This document shows, in pieces, positions 29,418-41,058 of a stretch of 64,000 nucleotides of DNA (position 1 is its first letter; every line of letters starts with the position of its first letter). The position numbers and the translations under genes were made by a program. The stretch spans positions 2,108,001-2,172,000 of the forward strand of contig NW_025408673.1 in assembly GCF_020360975.1 (NCBI RefSeq), written 5' to 3'. Under the pieces are notes generated by a model. It had not been told where the DNA came from. It ran no database searches and worked only from the letters and a program-made list of their open reading frames with translations. Source of the stretch: Hirsutella rhossiliensis. Taxonomy: Eukaryota; Ascomycota; Sordariomycetes; Hypocreales; Ophiocordycipitaceae.

Positions 29418-32400
29418 CTACACGAGGATTTGCTGACTTTCAAATAGTCGCCTCGTCACCGCCGCCAGATGCGTCAACCTCTGCATGGCATCAATGATGC
29501 TTTGGTCTGGCTTATTCCCGATGAAATCCTGGGGTCGTACGGGACTAAGAAGCTTGATACCTTGCAACGTTCTGCACCTGGATAGTTGTACATAGAGGCT
29601 GGTAAAGCCGCATTTGGAAGGCTGACCATGTGTCATACGGTTTCCTCGTAGCTCCAACAGTACATCCTCAAACGTCTTACCTTGAGCTTTATAGTCAGTA
29701 AGGACAAATGCCGGACAACTGGCAAACCCGCCGTGTGCATTTCCCCGACAGGAATCTGTAGTAGGAGTTTGCTGGATCGAGAGTATGTGTGATAGGCCGG
29801 ATAAGCACGGTGCCTGTTGGAAGGGCTGGGATAGCTAAACCCTTTGTTTCTTGCGACTCTAACAATATGCCTAGTGGCGGACCAAAGTGAATGGTAACGT
29901 CGTCCGCAAGATGGTAGCCAGGGATTTTGTATCGGGAATGACGTCCGCGGCGGTGAACTCGGCCCCATTCACAACTTTTAAGCCGGTGTACGTATTTTTG
30001 TTGACAACTACAGGCATCCCTGGGCGTAGAAGAAAACCCCGGGGATCTTGCAGTTTGAGTTGTCGCCTTGTTCGATGGTATGAGCCACCTCCTGCTGGGA
30101 TAAGGCTCGACTGCGCCAGGTGTGGGCCGAGACGAAGATTGAGATGTGTCTCTGGTGAAAGCGGGCCCTGCGATTGAGCGGTGTTATAGCGCGCAAGTCA
30201 TCCTTGAACGTGATTTGGGAGCGGTCCACGAGCTTGGTGTTGAGCAAGTCAAGATCCTCTATCGTCTGTGTTCCAGCGCGTACTCTGTCCAAAAGAGCGC
30301 CTAGCTGAGGATCGTCTCGCGCGCGGACTTGTTCCTCGAGAAGGATGACAGTCTTGAACATCAGCCATAGACTATGGCCACGGTGGTGAGCAATGGTCGC
30401 CTGCCCCAGGGAGGCCATGTAAGTCAAACCTACCACTCGGTCCACCAGGAGACTTGCCTCAAGCACGGGGGCGAACTGATAGAAGTCCTCCATCAAGAGA
30501 ACAACAGGAATACCTCAAAATGGCTTATCAGGACAGTCACGGAGGGCCTGGAGGCGGCAGTTGGCGTTGAATAGAGTGGCTCCCCCGAGCATGCTCACTT
30601 CGTCGATCACGAGAGCCAACTTTTGCTTCCACATCCATTTTTTCGCTTCCGAGAACATTGGAGGCTGTTGTTTGTCGTGAGGACGACTGATATCCAGGCC
30701 ACATGCCGAGTGGAGTGTCGTCCCGCCGATCTGAGCAGCCGCACTGCCCGATGTGCCGGTAATCTGGAGGTGATGTGGCTGACCTCTAGCCGTGAATACG
30801 CCCCGCAAAGCATCGACGATCCTAGACTTCCCAGTACCGCCTGGACCTCCGACGTACTGAAGATGTTGACCGGCGGAGTCAGGATTGGCAATATACTTGT
30901 CCAAGAACCGGCACACAAGTTGAAGTGCCATGCTCTGCAGATCGTTGAGCGTGTAGCTAGAGGCGGCAAGAAGTCCCAACTCCACAAATCCTCTGCTGGA
31001 GCCTACCTCAACAACCATCCGAGGTCTCTGTACGGCCGAGTCTTCCAGTTGTCTCGGAATGGGGATGTCCGCGTCACACTGCCGAACAAGCAGATCGTCG
31101 GTGTCCGCATCGCCAATGGAGGTTGTATCACCTTGGACGCCGCCTTCCATCTCATTGAGCATCCGGAGATGGAGCATGTCCTGGGCCTTCGCCGCCGCCT
31201 GAACATCTTCTGCAGAAGGAATCGGACACCGAGACAAGAGGCTGTCCTGACGAGCGCGAATCTGCTGATAGAAATCGTAGTGACGTTGGATGAAAGGCCG
31301 GTCCTCTTGTGTCGGGTTCTCCTGGCAAAAGTCTCGGATCAGACTTTGCAGGACTAGAGAGTCTCTCGTTGCGTCGGAGTCTCGCACAGCATTTCGAAGA
31401 ATCTGGAGGAGGGCCGTATATTTTTGGTGATGCTCTGCCATGGTTGGGTCTTCGTTATAATCGCCTTCATCCAGAGGAAAGTCCACATCCACTGTGTCGT
31501 CGCCTTCCGACCGGCTAGCCCAGAGCTTCGCGTCTTTACGAGCATCCTCAGCCGATTTTCTGAGGAGGGAGATGTTTGCGACACGGGATCTCAGGCGGGG
31601 GCAGAGGGTAGCTGCATGGTTCCTCCATATGCCCGTGATATCACCGCGCGTCTCGGAGAGGAAGTTTTCCCATGGTACAAACAAGGCCAGGTGGAGAACC
31701 GAGTTTCTGCGCAGAATGTCAGAGCCGGCTCAGGGGCAAATGGGGCAGCAAGAGGAGCGTACCGTTTGAAATACACCGGGTGCTCGTCTATATGGTCGTC
31801 GCTAATGAATCCCTGAAAGATTGGCACCGCGTACTCGGGGGCTGTCGAAGCTTTTGTATCCATCCGTAGCACTCTGGAGGACCTTCCAGAGCAATACGGG
31901 TTTCATCCTCATCTCGGCCACGGCGACGCTCCAGGGTAATCATAGACATATAGTCATAGAGGCATACGTCCTCAGAACCGGGCCTCGATAGGCGTAGGCA
32001 TCCAGGCACAATAAAGTCCGGCCACTTTCCCGAATTGTACCGTCTCCGACGGCTCTTCGGCGTCGGTTTGCGTACTGGCCTGTCGACGGAGGTGAGTCCA
32101 GCACCGGAAAATGGTCCAATAGAGTGCGGTCAAATTTATGTAGGACCAGTGCGGTACATTAGTAAAGTCAGTTTGATAGCCCAGCAGGAAGTAACAGACC
32201 TCTACGGCCGAAAGCTGTCTATCGGAAAATATTCGGTTGGCCGCTCTCATCAGAAACTGACGACTCTCGTTCACCACAGCCTGGCGTTGGGCATCCTGTT
32301 CGGCAAGATTTGGACCCCTCAACGCGGCAGATTCACGAAGCTGTCGAAGAACATCAGCAGCGAAGACAAGGCGTTTCCACATGGGCGTGTCCAACTTGGT

Positions 32401-35400
32401 GGCGTAGTTTGTGATGTAAAATACCATGGCGAGTCCCTTGGTTTTCGTCAAGATCATCGAGACGTCGTGGTTGTGACGGAGGCCGACTGCCATGGCTTTA
32501 TTATATCGGTTGACAAGCGGGTGGTTCCGCCGGATCTTGAGCAAGCCATCTTCTGTGAATCCGGATTCCTCGACGATCTTCCAAGGCGCCTTGAATCGAC
32601 AAGGCGTCCGTCTATGCTTATGCGCGCCATCTCCGACGAGTCCCTTTAGAGAATACTTAATGCATGTGTAGGTGTGCGAGTGAACCTGGCAACAGTACGC
32701 AATGTAATTAGACTCCTTGTCAAAGACTGCTGCGAGAGCCTCGGTGTTGTGCATCATTCCCTCGACCGGATCAATCGGCTTCCTCTCCTTTCGGACAGCT
32801 TTTCCAGCTTCCTCGTCTAAGCATTCGTTAAAGACCGAATCCAGATACCGAACCACTTGGGCACGGTATCCCTCCTCGTCGGGCTTTGCCATATCATCGA
32901 CCAGGGAAGGCAACTGCATGTTACCCTCCAACCAGAGCAGTCCATGCAAGTGCAGACTGCCTCGGTCATTCGTCTCGACTGTGGCGTAGTAATGGCTGAT
33001 CTTTCCGAAAATCGATTCTTGGCCCGTCCTGACGTATTTCTCAAAAAACAGCGAGATTTCTCGATGGAAGAAGATGGCCGCGCTAACTGGGTCCATGGTG
33101 CTGAGGGCGATCCTATCATATCTTCCCCGGAGATCGGCTAGCAGTTCCTTTGCTGTGTCATGCTCGTGGAGCCTGTGGATGGAGAGCCTCATCTTGACCG
33201 GGTTGTTGATATCGTTGGGGTTGACAGTGATCCAGATGGCAGGCATACCTGTCCAAATGTTAACTGCTTGTATCTTCCTCCGCATTAGGAGTCGAGTTTC
33301 GTTAGACAGCGGTTGTGCGTGGCCAAAGATGGACAATTCGCGGAGTAAGAACGATATGTCCGGATCTGTCGTGGTCCTTGTCTCTCGCATCTCCTCCACG
33401 GCTCTTTTTAGGCGGTCCGCTTTCAGCCGTCCATAGACTTGCTCTAGTCTATGGAAGGAGCCCCTTGCCATACGGACCATGCTGATACGGCGGTTTGTGG
33501 ATCGGAGAAGGATGTTGAAGACCAGGAAACAAAAGACCGGATGCGTAGCAAATCGACCCCCGTGCCGTTGCAGCACATATTTAGCCCAATAATTGAGCGA
33601 GTGATTCGCACTGCGCTGCACAGGCTGCGAAGGATGAGGTCTGTTGCCATCTTGCTCCCTCAGCGCCTTAGGGCCGCCACTCCCCCACGGAAAAGTTTCG
33701 GAAAGGTCCGCGGAAAGAAGTCCTCGTGCAGATTGTCCGCAAAATCCGCACCACGCTCGACCCTAATGAACGGTTGGTCTCCTGCTGTGTAGACCATCAT
33801 GGCGGAGGGTTCGGCATCATCGCCGCGCCTAATCTGGCTCGTCTGGTAGGCTTCGGCTAGGAAAGACAGCTTGTCAACTTCAGCAAAAGCGGCCGGCCCG
33901 TCCAAAGGAAACACGCCGGAGGTTGAAGTTTCATATAGAATATCACCGCCTTGGTCGGCACTCTCCGGATTAGGAGCAGACATATGGAGATCCCGAGGAA
34001 ATGCGTAGGGCTGTTCTGCCGCTGTATTGCTACCTGACGGGCAGGTATCGTTGCTAGGGTCTGCCCGTAGCGAGGTGAGGAGCTCTTCAATGCTTGTGAA
34101 GCCGTTCTCTTCCAAACCCCGATCAATATTCGGGACGACGGGATCTGTATGCGTCCTTTCCACGGCCGAGAGATCCTCTCTCTGCATCCGTTCCATGAGA
34201 ACGGCGGGAACTACTGAGCCCTCCGCGTACTTCCAGCCCCGTATCTCATCGAGGTTGATTTTGACGTCCTTATACAGGGGATTGTTCCTCTGAAGCCATA
34301 AAAGGGCGGCTATTACGCGGGACTTGCGCACCCGAAGGAGAGTTCCCACGTCCGCCGGGCTGGGTCTGTTGGCGCCGCTCCAAGATACATGGATGTTCTC
34401 GACTGTCTGAAGGAGCGGGTGGGGGAGCACCGTGGCAACCAGGTCGTTCGTATTGTTCAGAAACACGACAATGTGTCCCTTCACGTGTTTCCGGTAACCA
34501 ACACCGGACGGCGTCTTGTTATCAACTGTAAACTTTGTAATATAGCCGAAGGGGCTTGAGAGCAATCAGTCTCTCCTCAAGAGGAGAGAGACCGTCGAGT
34601 TCTTTAGGATAACGATGCTCACATCCGATATCCATATTGTTGACCGAGCAGGCCTTTGGCAGCTTCCCACGTTCGAAACCAGCGCGGCACTCCAGGCAAA
34701 TATCGACTTGAGGGTCAGCATCCGATGGGAGGCACTTCTCGCATTTCTGGAGAGCCGTCGTGGCCTGCACCAACCAGGGGTTAAGCACTCTCCATTGGAG
34801 GATGGTGAGCCTCGCAGGCGGGAATTTTCTGTAGCAAAAGATGCAGTGGGAAATGGGTAGCGTTCTCTCGTCTGTGAAGGCCTCATAGAATGACTTTGAG
34901 GTCTCGACCTGAAGAGCGAGGGGTACTTCTTTGCACCAGGATCTTCCTACCGATGCATCTTTCTGAGCACCGAAGCAAGACTCTCGGTGTTGTAGAATCG
35001 CGTCAACAGACCGTTGCTGGAATTGGACAGCCTCATGCGGTAGCCTCGGTCTTTTCCGGGCCGGCCTTGACCCGAGGGTGGTGGAGTCACTGGAGTCAGA
35101 AGTCCTTCTTGTCGTTCGCCACGGCGCTTGCGGGAAGGCGGCGTCTGGGAGGACGCAAGGTCATTTCCGGGTATTTGGCCTTCGTACCGGCTCGGTATCG
35201 CTCGCCCTCGGCCGGGCCCGGCCTCGGCGCGCTGTCGCTCCAGATCGTCTAGTGTACCGACGATTTCCTCAAGGGTACTATGGCTTTCCCATTTCGGGCT
35301 GCAGCGCCGTGGCTTCCTGCTGGGGAACTCCTTGTCCCCGGCGGGCTCTCTTCGGCTCGCTGGCGATCCAGGCCATGCAACGTACGGCGAATTTCGTCGA

Positions 35401-35668
35401 GCGAAATTCGAGCGGGCTCCTGCTGGGGCTCGCGGAGTGCCTGTAGAGTCGCCTCGTCGAAAAGCACTCTAACTGGCTCATCTCGAGGCCCCCTTCTGGC
35501 ACGGTATCGCGCGGGTTGGCGTTCCTGATCTTCCATCGAGCGAACCTCTTCAAGCGAAATCTTGACACCCCCCGCTAGAGGGACGGAGTGAAGAAAAGAA
35601 TAACCAAATAAAAGGATACCATGCTTAACCGATCGGGGTTGAACGGAAGAAATACACCGTTTTATCAT
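29418..35668 (-). pseudogene. Helitron Rep-helicase (copy A), many frameshifts
   Basis: From right to left: a disordered N-terminus (SLEEVRSMEDQ, LFDEATLQALREPQQ); a Cys-rich region (FCYRK..., CSVNNMDIGCEHRYP); Helitron_like_N with FGYITKFTVDNKTPSGVGYR and HVKGHIVVFLNN; the HUH motif RGSLHLHGLLWLEGNM (~32940); and the Tyr region HTYTCIKYSLKG (~32660). After the conserved intron comes the helicase: GGPGGTGKSRIVDAL (~30835), LALVIDEVSMLGGA (~30605) and LYVQLSRCRTL (~29585). At least seven frame changes occur, for example a missing T in the CTTTTT run at 33690. Homologous to copy B throughout. Confidence 0.87.
31707..31762 (-). other. Spliceosomal intron in Helitron A Rep-helicase
   Basis: Minus-strand donor GTACGC (31762-31757), branch CTGAC, acceptor CAG ending 31707: 56 nt. 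Removal joins ...HPVYFKR to NSVLHLALFVPW in frame, at the same codon as the introns in copies B and C. Confidence 0.75.
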
Positions 35669-36372
35669 CGAACGAATGGCCAGGAAGGAGCAACGGAGGC
35701 ACGGGGGTCAATGCACAGCTGTAACTTGGTCGGTGGAGTAAGAGCTTTACGGAGCTGGCAACCTCGCAAAGCGTGCCCGGAGACGCTTCGAGATCGGAAG
35801 GTCGGGTACCCGGCTTGACAGATGGCATACCAACCGCGGCGTTTGGTCTGGGATCACGTCTCGTGAGGTAAGAGGTCCAGCTGACTTTCGTAGGGCTGAG
35901 CCGAATAGGATCAAAAGCAATATAGACAGGGACCGATGCGGGCAATGACATCGTGACGCCCGTTTCAGGGTCACGCAACTGATCAATGCCGTCGTTGTCG
36001 GACCCTGGAGCCAGGGGCCCTGTCTGGCCCTCTCACGTGCTGTTAAGTGAGGCTGGGAACGATCTAGGAGACAAACAAGTAGAGCATCACTTGTTACCGC
36101 TGCCGTCCTAGCTCATCACATGAGTACCAATTAGTACTCATGACCAAGAGCTGTGCGGCGAGGGATCTTCTCGCATCATCAGGATGCATTCTGTAAATGT
36201 TGTCTTGTCAGGCCTGATGAGGGTCATTTGCGTATAAGAATATGGTGAGACCTCCTTACAAGAGGGCCAGAGACGTTTTTGACATACCCCGTTTCCTCAT
36301 CGCCATAAGTACCCGCCAGGTCAACTTCTACCCAGAATTCCTCAAGGGCTAGAATCCAGCAGCAGACAATCA
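35669..36372. other. Spacer right of Helitron A
   Basis: No convincing gene; it probably includes Helitron A's unplaced 5' end. A perfect hairpin CATGAGTAC-CAATTA-GTACTCATG lies at 36119-36142, about 230 bp before the next gene's start. Confidence 0.4.
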
Positions 36373-37436
36373 ATGGCTCGTTCGTCGGCATCGGGACCAG
36401 GGCTAGGGCAGCCAGCTCTGAACCCCCTAGGAGTACAATTCTTCTCGAGCCTCGAGGGGCTGGAGATAGCCTCATCTACCGACCGGCAGCTCATCCGAGG
36501 GCACAACTTGGTCGGTGCGGTCCGACTACAGTTCGTCAGGCCGAGTTTCTTCGACGACGGGGCTGGGGAGCATGGAGAACTCCTCGATGAGATTGATGGA
36601 GTCGATGTGCCGCTATCCATGCACGTGTATCCCTTCCCCCAAATGGATGAGTGGGAGAGCCAGTGGTTCTTCTTCGACGCCCAGCTCCATCCGTATCAGC
36701 TGCATTTCCGCCGCAGAGTCGAAGATGGAGACGAGTCAGCTGTCGGGATGTGGGAAGACTCGTACGCAAAGTTAGCCCAGGTCCGTGGACATATGTGTGT
36801 TCAACCGTATGTTGAAGCCCTGCGTGCAAGCATCACTCCGACAGAACCCCAACCCCACAAGCCTGGGGAGAACTGACCAGCCCTGCCTCTAGGATCGCGA
36901 TGAGGCCTCTGAGGCTTGCGAATGGCAGTTTCCCAACCATGGCACCGCGTGCTAGCCTCCACGGACCCATCGACACGACAACATTCCGTTTCAAGGCCGG
37001 ATCGCTGAGCATTAACCAGCTAAAGTGCTGTGGCTTCGTCCGGTGTAGCACATATCTCGTACCGCCCCTTGGCAGAGACCCGACATTTAAAGGCGGCCAG
37101 ATGTTCCACATCCTAGTGTACTTGCCACACGATCAGCAGCCTTGGAAAAGCCGTATTGATTGGATGAAGAGCGCACCCGAAGGCGGCTTCGCAGCCAGAA
37201 AATGGATGTATGGGAGAGGCAGCATCGTCGGTGTGCTGAACCCTGCGCTGCTAGAGGAGGAGCTCCAGCCTGGTCAAGATATCCTAGTAGTGCTCGCGGA
37301 TGAGTTCGGCTTCATATCGAACGCTACGTTCGACAGTGCTGTAACGATGAGGAAACAGTCTTCCACAGAACGCAAAGGCCGAACCGGGGAAACGACGAAA
37401 CCCTTTCAGCAGCAGCCCGGTTGCTTCGCCATCTAA
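36373..37436 (+). CDS. Spliced gene of unknown family, 325 residues
   Basis: Exon 1 is 36373-36806 and exon 2 is 36893-37436. The 86-nt intron has a consensus GTATGT donor (36807), branch CTGAC and TAG acceptor (36891-36892), and joins MCVQP to IAMRPLRLANGSF in frame. Recognisable blocks are SQWFFFDAQLHPYQLHFRR (around residues 98-116) and QLKCCGFVRCSTYL...FKGGQMFHILVYLP in exon 2, both shared with the damaged relative at 56631-58064. No signal peptide or membrane span is evident, and I do not recognise the family. It lies between Helitron A's 5' side and a FAR1-type ORF and is intact, unlike nearly everything around it, so it may be a host gene or recent cargo. Confidence 0.7.
36807..36892 (+). 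other. Intron in the unknown-family gene
   Basis: GTATGT donor, AACTGAC branch at about 36870, CTCTAG acceptor; 86 nt. It restores one frame between two ORFs that are homologous, end to end, with the two ORFs at 56631-58064. Confidence 0.72.
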
Positions 37437-37584
37437 ACGCACCAAGGATTCTTCGTCAAGTAGTCGGGCGAATGATGGCATGTTAGAGGCCGTGGACGGC
37501 CAATACATCCCTATCGACCCGTGCCTTGCGCAGGAATCCGCAGATCACGAGACGGGAGCAATATTTCTAGCAGGTTAGCATTCG

Positions 37585-38139
37585 ATGCAACACCGGGAAA
37601 GGCTTTACAGAGCAGAACTGAGCAAAAGACTGATGCAGAAATGGAGATTAACAGAGTCCCAGATAGAGAAACGAGGTGCATCTGTTCTGTCAGCCGGATG
37701 TGAAGTGCAACTATTGAAGCTCCCTCCAGAAGGCACCACTTACCCTTCTTTTAAAGAAATGAGACGAGAGCTCTTCGAATTTGCCAAGTCGCAAGGCTAC
37801 GGTATTCGTATTTGTCGATCTTTCCAAAAATGCTCGAAAGTCACAGGAGGCCCAGTTGCGAAGAAGAGGCTTGTTTGGGAATGTAACCGCGCAGGGAGGA
37901 CAGGGGAGGAAAGAAAGACGGGTTGTCCTTTTTCGTTCAATGCCGTGGAGATTCAGATGGGCACCAACAGATGGGAAATAAGACACAAGGAAAAGGCAAG
38001 TCAACATGTCCATAATCATGGACCAAGCGATGGATCTGTTGCACACCCTAAGGGAGGAGAGCGGATGGTGCAAAGCGAAAACGGGTCAACAATGCAATTA
38101 CGGCAGAATGCTGGCTCACCACATCGCACACCGGGATGA
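37585..38139 (+). CDS. FAR1-type DNA-binding domain protein, MULE-derived
   Basis: The 184-residue frame holds TYPSFKEMRRELFEFAKSQG and then YGIRICRSFQ..., RLVWECNRAGR..., KTGCPFSF, WEIRHKEKASQHVHNHGPS: the C-C-H-H pattern of the FAR1/WRKY-GCM1 DNA-binding domain at the start of MULE transposases. No catalytic core follows; 38140-38230 still encodes VAAWMDARNLTCPVQAYLDD-like sequence in other frames, then nothing. It is either a 5' fragment of a MULE or a domesticated DNA-binding protein. The domain itself is unbroken, which is unusual in this window. The family differs from MULEs 1-3. Confidence 0.55.
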   Translation: MQHRERLYRAELSKRLMQKWRLTESQIEKRGASVLSAGCEVQLLKLPPEGTTYPSFKEMRRELFEFAKSQGYGIRICRSFQKCSKVTGGPVAKKRLVWECNRAGRTGEERKTGCPFSFNAVEIQMGTNRWEIRHKEKASQHVHNHGPSDGSVAHPKGGERMVQSENGSTMQLRQNAGSPHRTPG

Positions 38140-38509
38140 GAATCCCAGCTGAGCAAAGAGAGGTGGCAGCATGGATGGATGCGCGAAATTTAACTTGCCC
38201 CGTTCAGGCATACCTAGATGATGAGTTCCTTTACAATGGTAATGGCCCCGGAGGTCGGGGGCAGCCATGTAAGGCTCGGATGTCTTGCCGAGCTTAAGTT
38301 CTCCATAGTTTGGGGAAGGCCCTTCAAGGACTCCTCAAAGGCACAGTAGATATGACATGCAGCATTGCGCTGTTCAGATTGGATCGTAGAGAGTGCCTAG
38401 TTGTGTAGTATGGTATCGTCCGGCATGCAGGCTGCAAATGATGATGAACGATTGGGAGTGCCCCGTGGCTTTAGCCCTCGGCGACCTTCTGGTCCGACCC
38501 CAGCCCGAT
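38140..38509. other. Spacer before Helitron D
   Basis: Apart from a short out-of-frame continuation of the MULE fragment up to about 38230, I see no gene. It ends at the Helitron D terminus. Confidence 0.4.
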
Positions 38510-38780
38510 ACAGGAGACCGGCCCCTTTCAGGGCCCGCCAATGCCTTGAGGAACGGGACGAGAGTTGGCATAGCCGAGCGCGAGCATTCGGGTTGGTTTT
38601 TAAACGTAGACAAGTCTGTTGGAGAAGAGAGGGGTAGTGCGGCTGCTTGGACCCGCTACAGCACCTTACCTGTTTAAGCCTACCCCTCATCTCCACCCTG
38701 CGGCACAAATAAGCTTCAAATTGATTCAGCCTCTTCACACAAGCAACCTGCAACGATTTGGTCATCGGAATTAGGTCATC

Positions 38781-39536
38781 ATGGCCCTTGAGTGCAATAG
38801 CTGCAAGAAGTCGCCGCCTGAAGTCGCCCTCAAGAGGTGCGCGAAATGTTCCACAACGCCGTACTGCTCCAGGGATTGCCAGAAGGCAGACTCGAAGGCC
38901 CACAAGAAGGTTTGCAGCAAACAACAGGCCGACGCCACGACGTCGTTTCAAGATGGGTCTACGACGACAAATTTGTCGCCTCCGAAGGGGTTGGAACACG
39001 GCGTCGCCCACCCCTTCACACGTCTTGAATTCACGCGTCTTGAAAATCGCACTTGGCTCCATGATCGATCGGAAAGAGATGTCTACGGGTTGCTGATCGA
39101 CGCTTACCGGCTGCGCGTTGAGGACATGTACAACATTGAAGGCGAAGCAGACACGGATAGCATATATGGTGGTGCCGCCAATGGGCTGCGTGGCTTCAAG
39201 CGCTTCCTGGGGCGCGTCGAGCGTTGTCCCGGTTTACTGCCGCCGTGGTGGGATGCAAAGAAGAAGAAAGAGTGTGAGACACTCGGCATGACCCCGTCGC
39301 AATGGCACGACCTACGATGCGCGGTGGAAAAGAGCGACATCATCGAGCAATATGGGGATTCACGATTCCCGATGCAGCTTCGGATGTTTGCTGAGTCCGT
39401 GTATGGTCGAGCTCCGGGCGGGACAAGTGGGACGGCGATGAGGCAAATGATGGTTGCGATGGAGCAGGGTAAAGCAGAGGATGGAGTCGCATATGGACAG
39501 GTCAGCAGCCATGCTTGGTCGGCGGTGAAGGGATAG
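38781..39536 (+). CDS. MYND-type zinc-finger protein, 251 residues
   Basis: Residues ~5-45 form a MYND finger: CNSCKK, CAKCSTTPYCSRDCQ and HKKVC supply the eight ligands. The rest (RLENRTWLHDRSERDVYGLL, IDAYRLRVEDMY, GGAANGLRGFKRFL, LLPPWWDAKKKKECETLGM, WHDLRCAVEKSDIIEQYG) is the C-terminal part common to a large group of small fungal MYND proteins. MYND fingers bind proline-rich partners; the role of this group is not established. The frame is intact. It sits inside Helitron D, just after leader sequence shared with copy C (up to about 38665), where C has the accessory gene's start, so it looks like captured cargo. The start is the first Met, preceded by GTCATC. Confidence 0.83.
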   Translation: MALECNSCKKSPPEVALKRCAKCSTTPYCSRDCQKADSKAHKKVCSKQQADATTSFQDGSTTTNLSPPKGLEHGVAHPFTRLEFTRLENRTWLHDRSERDVYGLLIDAYRLRVEDMYNIEGEADTDSIYGGAANGLRGFKRFLGRVERCPGLLPPWWDAKKKKECETLGMTPSQWHDLRCAVEKSDIIEQYGDSRFPMQLRMFAESVYGRAPGGTSGTAMRQMMVAMEQGKAEDGVAYGQVSSHAWSAVKG

Positions 39537-39559
39537 GCTTAGTTGGTCGACAGCACCGC

Positions 39560-39978
39560 AGATCGAGTAGAAGCTGGCCGATCGTGGTGTGCTTTGAGAA
39601 GATTGTTTCTCCATCTGCAAATCATCCTAGGTCAACAGGGCCGAACCTCGACAACCAGATTGCTACGTATCTCAGTATTGAAGCCAACTCCGGTTTGCAC
39701 CTCCAGAATGGCAGTCACAAGTTGGCACCGTCGTGGTCACGCGCAAGGACGGGAAGCCATTTTATCCGCAGCATCTTGAAGGTGTGTGGATGTTTTGCGA
39801 CTATATCCTGGATCTGTTCGAGGAAGGAGACGGGCCGCCGGGATGGCTCTACAGCCGCCACGCGTTTGAGAAATGGTGGGTGAATTATTGTGAAAGCCAA
39901 AAGCACTTGCGCTCTGGGAAGGGAGGGGATCGAGATCCAGACGACTGGGGTGCGGTCCGGTCACCTTATGAAGTGTAG
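39560..39978 (+). pseudogene. Helitron accessory gene, 3' fragment (copy D)
   Basis: It aligns with residues ~100-223 of the intact accessory protein: NLDNQIATYLSIEANSG in one frame, then, after one lost G near 39692, PPEWQSQVGTVVVTRKDGKP and LEGVWMFCDYILDLFEEGDG to DWGAVRSPYEV. The 5' half is replaced by the MYND gene. It stops 66 bp before the helicase remnant, convergent, exactly as in copy C. Confidence 0.75.
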
Positions 39979-40043
39979 GACGTTTACCTGCCGCGTTACG
40001 ACATGCAAAAGGTCAAACTATCGGGATGGTTAGTAATCTACCA

Positions 40044-40345
40044 CTACTTTTCGAAACCTTGGTCCTCGTATAACCCTCTCGTTTCTGCGGCCAAGTTCTT
40101 GAATCTCTGCATTCCATCAATTATGGCCGGATCCAGCCCATTGCCAATGAAATCATGGTGTCTCACAGGACCAAGAAGCTTGATGCCCCGAAGCGAGATG
40201 CACCTGGACAGTTGCACATAGAGGCTCGTAAAATCGCACCTGGAGGGTTCACCATTGGTCACACGATTTCCACGCAGCTCCAACAGTACTTCCACGAACG
40301 TTTTACCCTGGGCTTTGTAATCGGTGAGGACGAACCTCTTCGGGT
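40044..40345 (-). pseudogene. Helitron helicase C-terminal remnant (copy D)
   Basis: The minus frame reads VLLELRGNRVTNGEPSRCDF, TSLYVQLSRCISLRGIKLLG and ends LYEDQGFEK, nearly the same as the end of copy C (LYKDQGFEK). Similarity stops at about 40345 (ITDYKAQGKTFVEV). Confidence 0.8.
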
Positions 40346-40911
40346 GCGACAGTGGCTGGGTGTTCTCGCGACATGGTGCTGCGAACGAGAGCTGGGAGGA
40401 CGTGGGAGGGGAATGGTCTGTTACCGGCGCCCAGCCAGAATCCGGCGTTGGAAGATCAGAGGGCTTACGGAGTGCTTAGGTCATGATCAAGACCTTTGGT
40501 CCGGCTGGTAGGAGATGGCGGTCACGAAGTGAGGGGCCAGTATCCATGTCTCTCGCAGGATTGGACGGTTCTCGCCGGACGGTCCTTCCGATGTGGCCCG
40601 TGGGCAGGGGCCCTATCCCGCCGACCGGCCGGAGCATGGTCGGAGCGGATAGGCGGCCCGGGTAGATAGAGGGGCCGGAACGGTCCCGCTGGCAGGAGAT
40701 GGCGGTCACGACGGGAGGAGCCAGGCGGCCCGGGAAGAGAGGGGCCGGAGCGGGCGGCCCGGGGAGAGAAGAAGTGGTGGCTTGGCCAGGGTCAGGGCAG
40801 GTGGCGGTGAAGAGTGGCTGGGAAGTGCACGGGGCAGCAAGCGGTCCGTGTTTACGGAGGGGGCGGAAGAAGGATCCTTTCGTCTCTTCGTTCCTCAAGG
40901 CATATGTGTGA
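40346..40911 (-). pseudogene. Rep N-terminal coding remnant and deletion junction (copy D)
   Basis: Frame 41015-40476 (minus) contains RNEETKGSFFRPLR and a Pro/Ser/Ala-rich stretch matching the 5' coding end of copy C (RNEETKGSFFRVLR at about 55145). Near 40500-40740 is a local repeat of GGTCCGGCTGGYAGGAGATGG-like sequence. The body of Rep and most of the helicase are missing between this and 40345. Confidence 0.55.
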
Positions 40912-41058
40912 GGCCGCCTGTAACCCGGGCACACAGAAGGAAGAGGCTCCTGCCCCGTCGATGAAGTTTGGCCAGCTGTGTGGCTTGTGGCTGGTGCGTG
41001 AGGCGCAGCCAGCACGGATCGTTGAGTGGCCCGAGCTTCGTCAAGGACGGGGCGGAAG
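40904..41058. other. Spacer between Helitrons D and B
   Basis: About 155 bp without a gene, from the 5' terminus of D to the 3' terminus of B. It carries imperfect GAGGCCG/GGGCAC repeats only. Confidence 0.45.

Larger units (their letters stand above)
27992..35668 (-). mobile_element. Helitron copy A, old and decayed
   Basis: The 3' end (left) is set by the shared terminus ACAGGAGACCGGCCCC at 27992, with hairpin GGCCC...GGGYC and GCCAATGCCTTTTCGGAACG inside it. It contains an accessory-gene relic (28484-29360, plus) and a Rep-helicase relic (29418-35668, minus). The 5' end could not be placed; 35668 is only the start of the coding relic. Many frameshifts and stops mark it as the oldest of the four copies. 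Confidence 0.7.
38510..40903 (-). mobile_element. Helitron copy D, internally deleted, carrying a MYND gene
   Basis: The left (3') end is ACAGGAGACC at 38510 with hairpin GGCCC-CTTTCA-GGGCC (38520-38535), then TGCCTTGAGGAACG (38542-38555). The same 14-mer is inverted at the right (5') end, 40889-40902. So the terminal repeats are asymmetric: on the 3' side a ~32-bp hairpin tail lies outside the repeat. Contents are a MYND gene, an accessory-gene fragment, the last ~90 codons of the helicase and the 5' coding end of Rep, with everything between deleted. It would need an intact relative such as copy B to move. Confidence 0.75.
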
